DNA of 12,316 bases from the NCBI GenBank assembly GCA_003598085.1, contig QZKU01000001.1, forward strand, positions 1-12,316, given 5' to 3'. The notes beneath the pieces are model-generated. The model saw nothing but the letters and a program-made list of their open reading frames with translations, was not told the DNA's origin and searched no databases. Numbering within the stretch: the stretch's first letter is position 1; the number at the start of each line of letters is the position of its first letter. A program made the translations under genes and the position numbers. Origin of the DNA: Candidatus Abyssobacteria bacterium SURF_5 (lineage in GTDB: Bacteria > Abyssobacteria > SURF-5). Below are positions 6,911 through 12,316 of this stretch, piece after piece.

Positions 6911-6915
6911 AGGAG
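6911..6915 (+). promoter_or_regulatory. Ribosome binding site deciding the ATG 6923 start
   Basis: AGGAG sits 7 nt before ATG 6923. The earlier in-frame ATG at 6899 has no Shine-Dalgarno site and lies only 6 nt after the previous stop. Confidence 0.75.
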
Positions 6916-6922
6916 TGAAGCG

Positions 6923-7360
6923 ATGGCAGGCCAGACCGTTTATTTCGATGACGTGAATGTGGGCGATGAGATTCCAAGCCTCGCGAAAGACCCCATCACC
7001 GAAGTACAGCTTGTGAAATATGCCGGCGCCTCCGGCGACTTCAACCCGATCCACACGGTTCACCATTATGCCGAGAAAGCCGGCCTCGGCGGCGTTATCG
7101 CCCACGGCATGCTCAGCATGGGCTTCGTCGGACAGCATGTTACTCGCTGGATGGGCGAGGCAGGCGAATTGAAGCGCCTGAAGGTTCGATTCGCCGCCAT
7201 GACGCGCCCGGGCGATGTCATTACCCTGAAAGGGAAAATCCTCGGCAAAAGGGAAACCGGCGGCGACAGCCTTGTGGACTGCGAGCTGTGGGCTGAGAAA
7301 CAGGATGGTACAAGGACGGTTGCCGCCAATGCGACCGTTGCATTGCCGCGGAGAAAGTAA
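6923..7360 (+). CDS. MaoC-like (R)-specific enoyl-CoA hydratase/dehydratase subunit, HadB type
   Basis: The 145-residue single hot-dog protein carries the complete hydratase-2 motif YAGASGDFNPIH, with catalytic Asp39 and His44, then GGVIAHGMLSMGF. It should hydrate trans-2-enoyl-CoA to (R)-3-hydroxyacyl-CoA, or dehydrate in reverse. The preceding gene lacks the His and matches the HadA partner, so the two probably form one HadAB-like enzyme. The start at 6923 was chosen on its ribosome binding site. It is the last gene of the cluster; a T-run and a new promoter follow. R-specific chemistry next to an isomerase-type crotonase means the intermediate would be the (R)-3-hydroxy form. No dehydrogenase for it is encoded here. 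Confidence 0.9.
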   Translation: MAGQTVYFDDVNVGDEIPSLAKDPITEVQLVKYAGASGDFNPIHTVHHYAEKAGLGGVIAHGMLSMGFVGQHVTRWMGEAGELKRLKVRFAAMTRPGDVITLKGKILGKRETGGDSLVDCELWAEKQDGTRTVAANATVALPRRK

Positions 7361-7396
7361 CCTTCTGCTTTTCTGAAGGAGCGATCGGATTTTTTT
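7361..7396 (+). terminator. Weak candidate terminator after the acyl-CoA cluster
   Basis: CCTTC (7361-7365) and GAAGG (7375-7379) can form a 5-bp stem directly after the stop. A run of seven T follows at 7390-7396, but about 10 nt separate the stem from the T-run, so this is not a classical terminator. The site is where one would be expected, because a new promoter follows. Confidence 0.3.
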
Positions 7397-7429
7397 CATA
7401 CCACTCGTTGAATCCCCTGCCGCACGTCT

Positions 7430-7459
7430 TTGTAAACGCATCTTCCTTCTTGTTATACT
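7430..7459 (+). promoter_or_regulatory. Sigma70-like promoter for the membrane-protein pair
   Basis: -35 TTGTAA (7430-7435), 18-bp spacer, -10 TATACT (7454-7459). Transcription would start near 7466, about 50 nt before ATG 7515. The -10 box is good and the -35 is partial. Confidence 0.45.
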
Positions 7460-7514
7460 ACTAATGCGGCGCCCCTGGAGATGATTGTTCATTTCTGAAG
7501 GATACGAATTGTTG

Positions 7515-7910
7515 ATGAGACGGATTCTCCTGATCCTTATTCTCCTCCATGTTCTTGTTGCGGCTAAGCCTCTCGGTCTCGAGCTGAAGAGAACCGTGCG
7601 CGACATGCGGGTTCTGAAGGGGAAAGACAACAACGAAAGACTGCGGCTCATGCTGGGCGGTGTGTTGGACTCGGTTGAAGACCACGAATTTATCTCACGC
7701 TGTGCGCGCGAGATCCCGCCGGATGCGGATGTTCTTGTTGTCACCAACGTAATGACAAACGTGTACACGCTCTCATACTACCTTTACCCGCGGAAGGTAT
7801 ACTCAAGCGAAGCAGGACCCGACAATCAATATTGGATCGTCCATTATTTCACTCCGAAAGCGCTCGGCCTTAATAAGTTGGAGGGCCCGGTCCGGCTTGA
7901 CAATACTTAA
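7515..7910 (+). CDS. Small membrane-anchored protein of unknown function, partner of a GT-C-like protein
   Basis: The 131-residue product starts MRR followed by a hydrophobic helix (about 4-16), then KPLGLELKR, so it has one N-terminal membrane segment or an uncleaved signal. A soluble domain of about 110 residues follows, probably outside the membrane. The text IPPDADVLVV...YYLYPRKVY resembles short extracytoplasmic segments seen in or beside polytopic glycosyltransferases of the GT-C class. That is an impression only, and I do not recognise the family. The start is uncertain: TTG 7509 or 7512 (AAGGA at 7498-7502) or TTG 7485 (GGAG at 7476-7479) are possible; ATG 7515 is the conservative choice. 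Its end overlaps the next gene by 14 bp, which implies translational coupling and a joint role. Confidence 0.65.
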   Translation: MRRILLILILLHVLVAAKPLGLELKRTVRDMRVLKGKDNNERLRLMLGGVLDSVEDHEFISRCAREIPPDADVLVVTNVMTNVYTLSYYLYPRKVYSSEAGPDNQYWIVHYFTPKALGLNKLEGPVRLDNT

Positions 7911-9327
7911 TGTTCTTTGGTCTCTTCTCACTATCTGCATCATCGGCTATGCGTTCGCGCTGCTCATCTTTCGGCGGGCTCGAATCTCGGGCGTCACCCT
8001 GTTTCTTCTTTCGATTGGATTGGGCTTTGGTATCCTCGCCGAGTTCTGCTATTTATTCCTCATGTTTTCCAGGAAGATTCCCTTCCAGTCGCTGTACTCC
8101 CTGATCGCGCCAAGTCTTATTCTCGTGCTGTTCATGAAGCGCCGCGCCTGGGGCGCCTCGTGGGAAAGTCTTGCGTCGCAATGTTGGGAACTGGCGAGGA
8201 CTTTTGGAAAAGAGCCCCTGCCGAAAAGATTGCTGGTGTTATCCGCTGTAGTAGTCGTCATCACAATTGTTGCAATCACTTCCTTCAACCTGGTGGCTCG
8301 GCCGGCGTATCAATTCGATTCGCGCGCGATCTGGCTCCAGAAAGCGAAGATTCTGTATCATGAACGCACCATATTCTCCGACGCTGTCGTAGATATAGCC
8401 AGAAATCATCCGCACCCGCGCTACCCGTTGCTCTTGCCAATGACGCAAAGCTGGGTCTTCTATCATATGCAGGAGACGGATGACCGGGCCGGCCGACTTC
8501 TGTTCCTGCTCTTTTTTGTGGGCCTCCTGGCCGCAACGTACGAGCTTTCGAAGACAGAATCCACAAAACGAGTGGCGGCCTTCAGCCTCTTCCTTCTGCT
8601 GCTCGTACCGTTTATGTATAGCGGAATTCTGCCGGGAACCGCGTCAGGATACGCAGATTTGATTCTCTCCTTTTATATCACTTCGAGCGCGTTGATGATG
8701 GCGCTCTGGTTGAAGGAAAGGAAACTCGTGTTCGTATTGGCGGGCGCATTTCTGGCAGCCGCTTGTGCAATGGTCAAAAATGAGGGACTGGTGTTTGCCG
8801 GTAACCTCCTGATTCTTACTGCAATTTTCTCTCTGGAGAAGGGTTGGTTGGCTCGGCGAAAAGAAGGTGTGCTTCTTTTCTTTGTGATAACGGGGTTGCT
8901 TCTTGCGCCGGCGTTATCTGTCCGATCGAGGTTGCCGGCATTTCTTGACGAGAATTATCTCGCGCATGCTACGCCGGCTGCGATTATTGCTGGTGTGAGC
9001 AGAGTGCCGAAGACGTTCAGCGGTTTTATCCGTGAGTTCAGCGATTTTAGTGACTGGGGGGTTTTCTGGCTGCTGATCGGCGTTGCGGCCGTACAATGCG
9101 TCATGACCCGAAGGCGAATCCCGTTATTTATCCTCGCACTGATCCTGGTTCAAGTGTTTGCGTACTTCGCGATATTCATCATTACGCCGAATGACCCGGC
9201 GGGCCAGATGCGCGACGCGCTCTCGCGGCTGTTCTACCACGTCTCATCCCTCGGCGCCGCACTCGTGGCTTTCCAACTCGCTCCTGAAAAACGAATGCCT
9301 CCCTCATCCTCCCAATTGCGCTCATAG
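7897..9327 (+). CDS. Polytopic membrane protein, putative GT-C-type glycosyltransferase
   Basis: The 476-residue product has roughly ten or more hydrophobic helices (for example about 5-25, 33-57, 110-132, 200-216, 228-245, 275-293, 322-340, 408-430). A polar loop after the fourth carries YQFDSRAIW (Asp141) and HPHPRYPLLLP (171-181). A loop Asp followed by a WxxKAK-like segment and a later KNEG (294-297) recalls GT-C enzymes that use polyprenyl-phosphate sugars (PMT/ArnT class). The match is loose and no donor can be named. The only in-frame start near the hydrophobic N-terminus is TTG 7897, with GGAGGG at 7880-7885 (11-nt spacer); it overlaps the previous gene by 14 bp. Its stop overlaps the stop of the convergent lipoprotein gene by 6 bp. 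It is likely an envelope glycan or lipid modification protein. Confidence 0.65.
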   Translation: MTILNVLWSLLTICIIGYAFALLIFRRARISGVTLFLLSIGLGFGILAEFCYLFLMFSRKIPFQSLYSLIAPSLILVLFMKRRAWGASWESLASQCWELARTFGKEPLPKRLLVLSAVVVVITIVAITSFNLVARPAYQFDSRAIWLQKAKILYHERTIFSDAVVDIARNHPHPRYPLLLPMTQSWVFYHMQETDDRAGRLLFLLFFVGLLAATYELSKTESTKRVAAFSLFLLLLVPFMYSGILPGTASGYADLILSFYITSSALMMALWLKERKLVFVLAGAFLAAACAMVKNEGLVFAGNLLILTAIFSLEKGWLARRKEGVLLFFVITGLLLAPALSVRSRLPAFLDENYLAHATPAAIIAGVSRVPKTFSGFIREFSDFSDWGVFWLLIGVAAVQCVMTRRRIPLFILALILVQVFAYFAIFIITPNDPAGQMRDALSRLFYHVSSLGAALVAFQLAPEKRMPPSSSQLRS

Positions 9328-11970
9328 CTCGCCGTGCTGCAGGTGTGCTTCGAACACGTCGCTTTCCGAGAGGATCAATTCCTCGCGGAAAACGATCGAA
9401 TTACCGGCGTCGCGAGTCAGCACGGCCTCCAATTGACTCCCATTTTTCCATGTTTTCGCATCAACTTTCCCCTTCGGGGCTTCATCCGGCAGACTCAGGC
9501 GCTTCAGCCGCAGCGTTCCGCGCCGAACGGTTATCTTGAGTTGCGCGCCTGAGCCGGTCCTCGCAAAATCAAGCGTTGCTGTCACCCCCGGCACTATGAG
9601 AGGCGTTCGCAGGTCGCGAATTTGATTTGGAGGATCAATTGCAAGAGATGCATGCGGGGCATGATAACGAAAACCCTGCACGCCGAGCAGCACCGCCCAC
9701 GCCGACATCGGCCGGTAGTAGAACGGCCAGGCCATCGGAAGCCCCGTATCCCCGTCGCATGCTTCCCGAATATTCCACAGGTTTCCGAGCCGCACGGCGT
9801 AATTCTCATGGACCTCGTTAACGGCGGCAAGGGGCTCTTCATAGAAGCCTCGATACAGCCCCAGCGAGGCGACGGCAAACGTTGCGCCGGGCCAAACGGA
9901 AGAGCTTTGTGCCTGAAAATAGCCGGCGTGGCCTGGATAATCGATGCCTTGTCCCGGTGAGAAGCCGTTTACGATGCCATATGGAGTCGCGGGATCATTG
10001 AATTGAAAGACCGCGGCGAGCGTTTTCTGTATTCGCTCCGGATCGAGCAGATCGCCCAGTCCGAGCATATCGGCGTACCACTGGCCATTGAGCGCATCAG
10101 CAAAGCAGACGTCGGCCCTCTCCTCCGAAAGCGCATAAAACCGCCCGTTCCACAGCGTCCGCTCGACGGTGTCGCGGGCGTTGTCGAAAAGTTCGCGATA
10201 TTCTTTTGCCCGAGAGCGGTCATTGAAAACGAGCGCCGTTTCCTCGGCCGCGCGCAAAGCAGCAAGCCAGATGCCCGCGATATAGATCGGCGAGTCGCCC
10301 ATGTCGTAATCATCATATGACTGAGCGACTCGAACAAGGTCGGGAAGATTGTCGCCGTCACTGTCGGCTTGCGCAACCAGAGTCATCGCCTCCTTGATCG
10401 CCGGCCACATCTCCCTCAGAAACGCCTCGTCCCCTGTCCAGATATAATCCCGGTAAACCATCAAAACGAACGAGAGGTTATTCTGCAAGAATGGCCTGCC
10501 GAACGGCAATTCGAGCGAAAAACCATAGAACTGTTCCGGTATTTGCCCGACCTTCGCGCCTCCGAAAGGCCCGCGATATTTAGCCAGCCGCCGGAGAATC
10601 TGCTGGTCGAGTTCCGGGAAGAGGAGGGCCAGCGGGATCGAGCCGTAATACCTGACATGAATGCAGTCCGGATTTGCGCAGCCGTTTGTGGATTCCAAGA
10701 TATTGAAGCCGCCGTCTTCGGTCCAAAACGATGTCTTGAAAAAGGGATAGAGAGAGTTACAGAGAAGATGTTTCACATCGGGGTCGACGTTGCTTTCATA
10801 TATGCCGCTTGTCCAAAGCGCCGTCTCTCTCTCCAGCCGATCCCGGTTCTGGAAGAAATACCTGTTGATTTCCTCGAGACTGCCGAACTTGTTGTATCTG
10901 CGGCCAATGTATTTATTCGCCTCGTTCTCTTGCGTTGTCCCCAGTTCGAGAAATTTCTGCTCCATCTGGTAGCCGCGGGTCGGGCGCTGCCGCTGATCGG
11001 GGTAATACCATGAGAGGAGAAACGTGATTTCCCGGCTCGCGCGCGGCTCGATGTCGACCTCTGAACATAGAGCGATCCTGCCATTGTGCCCTATCCGCCC
11101 GCGAAGCGTTCCCGTCTTCTCGAATTCGGCTGGCAGGAACGGCCCTTCCCAGCCCGCGGAAAAGGCGGCGCTGGGTGACGATGTCGCTATCGCGATTGAA
11201 TCGGGGCCGGATTCGCAGCGAATAATGGAAAAATGATCGGTTCTCTCGAATTGCGCGCTTGCCTGCTCAAAGAAAGAGCCAACTGCAAAGAGAAGAGAAA
11301 CATGAACCGGCTCGTCTGAAATGTTCATCAGCTTGAAAGTAAAGCAGGCGACCGGGAGACAGGAATTTTCGGCATCATGAGGTATAAACGGGGAAAAGAC
11401 GGAACTGGTGACGGCGACAGGCTGTTCGCCGGCGCCGTAATCGAGAGAAACGAAAGGGAACCTGCCCTCATAGGTAATCTCTTTCGTCCTCTTTCGGCCT
11501 GCCCACCGACTGTCCTGCAGGATGCGCGTCTTGTGCCAGCCCGGTGTTTCCGTCCGTATCGCCGCGAAGGAAAATTCCGGCTCCTTCGCGAGGTCCCAAT
11601 TCCCCGCAATTCTCCAGTCATGCAGCGCGCCGTCCGGCCACAGTTCGATTGTTCCGGCCCCCAATCCGCCCAACGGTACTCCGGACCTGCCTCTGAGGCC
11701 CTTCAAGTACTCGTCCCGGCAGCGAATCAGAAGAGGGCCCGCCTCCGAGGGATCGGCCGCCTTCGCCCGCTCGAGCAACTCCTTCAGCTTGAGCGTGTCG
11801 TGCCCGAGGACCTCTTCGATCTGCATGTTCTGTTCGAGCAGGTGCAGTTCGTTTGCTATCGCTGTGTCGGACCGGAAAGTCGGCGGGGGAGCGGAGTTAT
11901 CGCCTCCGCAAGCGGCGCAATTGGCGATAACGAAAAGAAACGCTGCCAAAAAGATCGGTTTTGAGATCAT
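9322..11970 (-). CDS. GH116/DUF608 (GBA2-like) family putative lipoprotein
   Basis: The 882-residue product starts with a hydrophobic signal (about 5-20) and CAAC-GGDNS, so Cys21 is a probable lipidation site; Cys18 is an alternative. SGVPLGGLGAGTIELWPDG (96-114) and HDWRIAGNWD are hallmarks of the N-terminal beta-sandwich of DUF608/GBA2-like proteins. SDGDNLPD (537-544), SYDDYDM (551-557) and IYIAGIWLAALRAAEE (562-577) match the catalytic (alpha/alpha)6 domain. Asp553 fits the acid/base Asp (D593 in the Thermoanaerobacterium enzyme, D677 in human GBA2). The nucleophile Glu, from memory in an N-E-L-Y context, appears as N-S-L-Y (Ser406), so activity is uncertain. The family hydrolyses beta-glucosides or beta-xylosides and glucosylceramide. 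A beta-rich C-terminal part follows (about 770-882). The gene is alone on the minus strand with its own promoter. The Shine-Dalgarno site is weak (GGA before ATAG-ATG). Confidence 0.8.
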   Translation of the reverse strand: MISKPIFLAAFLFVIANCAACGGDNSAPPPTFRSDTAIANELHLLEQNMQIEEVLGHDTLKLKELLERAKAADPSEAGPLLIRCRDEYLKGLRGRSGVPLGGLGAGTIELWPDGALHDWRIAGNWDLAKEPEFSFAAIRTETPGWHKTRILQDSRWAGRKRTKEITYEGRFPFVSLDYGAGEQPVAVTSSVFSPFIPHDAENSCLPVACFTFKLMNISDEPVHVSLLFAVGSFFEQASAQFERTDHFSIIRCESGPDSIAIATSSPSAAFSAGWEGPFLPAEFEKTGTLRGRIGHNGRIALCSEVDIEPRASREITFLLSWYYPDQRQRPTRGYQMEQKFLELGTTQENEANKYIGRRYNKFGSLEEINRYFFQNRDRLERETALWTSGIYESNVDPDVKHLLCNSLYPFFKTSFWTEDGGFNILESTNGCANPDCIHVRYYGSIPLALLFPELDQQILRRLAKYRGPFGGAKVGQIPEQFYGFSLELPFGRPFLQNNLSFVLMVYRDYIWTGDEAFLREMWPAIKEAMTLVAQADSDGDNLPDLVRVAQSYDDYDMGDSPIYIAGIWLAALRAAEETALVFNDRSRAKEYRELFDNARDTVERTLWNGRFYALSEERADVCFADALNGQWYADMLGLGDLLDPERIQKTLAAVFQFNDPATPYGIVNGFSPGQGIDYPGHAGYFQAQSSSVWPGATFAVASLGLYRGFYEEPLAAVNEVHENYAVRLGNLWNIREACDGDTGLPMAWPFYYRPMSAWAVLLGVQGFRYHAPHASLAIDPPNQIRDLRTPLIVPGVTATLDFARTGSGAQLKITVRRGTLRLKRLSLPDEAPKGKVDAKTWKNGSQLEAVLTRDAGNSIVFREELILSESDVFEAHLQHGEL

Positions 11971-12059
11971 CTATTCCAGCCGCTGATAGTTTCACAAGAG
12001 GAGGGGAAACAGGGGGAGGCGAACGACGAGTCTGTCTTTTCCATGTCAATATCAACCAT
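11967..12059 (-). CDS. Possible leader ORF (30 aa) overlapping the lipoprotein start by ATGA
   Basis: On the minus strand, the first ATG after the predicted transcription start (about 12081) is at 12059. It opens 30 codons (MVDIDMEK...) ending in TGA at 11969-11967, which overlaps ATG 11970-11968 as ATGA. This geometry allows translational coupling and could make up for the weak ribosome binding site of the lipoprotein gene. The leader ORF has no Shine-Dalgarno site and no recognisable motif, and the same frame is open by chance as far as 12206, so its expression is doubtful. Confidence 0.25.
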   Translation of the reverse strand: MVDIDMEKTDSSFASPCFPSSCETISGWNR

Positions 12060-12087
12060 GCAACTTTGGGGATCTTTATTATGTGGA

Positions 12088-12116
12088 ATTTTATAAGACC
12101 TCGCTGCCGCTGTCAA
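12088..12116 (-). promoter_or_regulatory. Strong sigma70-like promoter for the GH116-like gene
   Basis: Read on the minus strand: -35 TTGACA (12116-12111, consensus), a 17-bp spacer, and -10 TAAAAT (12093-12088, 5 of 6). Transcription should start near 12081, giving a leader of about 110 nt. This is the best promoter in the window. Confidence 0.75.
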
Positions 12117-12152
12117 GGCATGGCGCTCCTCAGGAGGGCGTGAGAGGCTGAC

Positions 12153-12177
12153 ATCCGGCAGGCTGAATACGCCGGAT
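12153..12177. repeat. 7-bp perfect inverted repeat upstream of the GH116-like promoter
   Basis: ATCCGGC (12153-12159) and GCCGGAT (12171-12177) flank 11 bp. Relative to the predicted minus-strand start it covers about -72 to -96, where an activator site could lie. A chance hairpin is equally possible. Confidence 0.35.
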
Positions 12178-12235
12178 TTGTGAGTACAGGCTCGCCCCAT
12201 GATCAAGCAGAATCCCTCTTAGGGCTTACGCATCT

Positions 12236-12261
12236 AAATCGGCCCTTGGGGGCGGATTTTT
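12236..12261 (+). terminator. Candidate intrinsic terminator hairpin
   Basis: AAATCGGCCC (12236-12245), loop TTGG, then GGGCGGATTT (12250-12259) pair at 9 of 10 positions and run into five T at 12257-12261. As a plus-strand terminator it has no gene before it in the window. It may instead end a transcript arriving from the right on the minus strand, where the T-run is weaker. Confidence 0.35.
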
Positions 12262-12316
12262 GCTGACTGCTCCTTCTTATTGGCTCTGTTGGGTTTCCTT
12301 TGTGGTTTTGGAGATG

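Larger units (their letters stand above)
11971..12316. other. Non-coding region at the right edge
   Basis: These 346 bp contain the lipoprotein leader with its promoter (12088-12116), the doubtful leader ORF, one dyad (12153-12177) and one terminator-like hairpin (12236-12261). ORFs in either strand are short and show no protein-like composition or ribosome binding site. I see no tRNA, CRISPR or IS end here. The window ends on ATG (12314-12316), preceded directly by GGAG, which is too close to serve as its ribosome binding site. Confidence 0.6.

Noticed and set aside
6434-7768. Minus-strand ORF of 444 codons across the MaoC genes
   Set aside because: Antisense to two clear hot-dog genes and their promoter region; no recognisable domain or ribosome binding site.
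12126-12136. CTCCT-C-AGGAG palindrome
   Set aside because: Five-bp arms with a 1-nt loop, not extended, and no link to a promoter element; likely chance.
12314-12316. ATG at the window end as the start of a new plus-strand gene
   Set aside because: The GGAG touches the ATG with no spacer and no coding sequence is visible beyond it.

Overview
The window reads as chromosomal DNA (GC roughly in the upper 50s by eye) from an uncultivated Gram-negative bacterium. Clues are strong Shine-Dalgarno sites, two well-supported TTG starts, sigma70-like promoters, a lipoprotein signal peptide and an oxygen-independent-looking, Fe-S/flavin-rich acyl-CoA gene set. A member of Desulfobacterota or a neighbouring uncultured phylum would fit, but the sequence alone does not settle the taxonomy.

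Region 1 (1-238) is an insertion scar. The window opens in the last codons of what looks like an ISL3-family transposase, followed by a probable IS terminal repeat ending at base 100. From base 101 the next 45 codons are the C-terminal tail of a second copy of the reductase encoded just downstream (22 of 44 residues identical, no gaps, counted from the Met). The simplest reading is that an insertion sequence broke the upstream member of a tandem gene pair.

Region 2 (253-7360) is a same-strand acyl-CoA/redox cluster of seven genes: a QueG-like double [4Fe-4S] protein, a nitronate-monooxygenase/FabK-like flavoprotein, a crotonase resembling enoyl-CoA isomerases, a thiolase-like enzyme, a FadH/BaiCD-like FMN-FAD-[4Fe-4S] reductase with a TTG start, and two MaoC/hot-dog hydratase subunits forming a HadA/HadB-like pair. 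A good promoter (TTGAGC-N17-TATAAT) in the only large gap suggests two transcripts, 253-2940 and 3165-7360. Together they could isomerise, reduce, hydrate and cleave an unsaturated or cyclic acyl-CoA, or run in the synthetic direction. Several members lack textbook catalytic residues: the thiolase has no acid/base Cys, the NMO-like protein has Leu for His, and the crotonase has no first Glu. The substrate is unknown. No CoA ligase, acyl-CoA dehydrogenase or 3-hydroxyacyl-CoA dehydrogenase lies in the window.

Region 3 (7361-9327) has a probable promoter and two overlapping membrane-protein genes: a small membrane-anchored protein and a polytopic GT-C-like putative glycosyltransferase.

Region 4 (9322-12316) is a convergent minus-strand gene for a large putative lipoprotein of the GH116/DUF608 (GBA2-like) family. 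Its stop overlaps that of the preceding gene by 6 bp. It has its own strong sigma70-like promoter (TTGACA-N17-TAAAAT) and a long leader that contains a small ORF ending in an ATGA overlap with the lipoprotein start. The last ~200 bp carry two hairpins and no gene that I can support.
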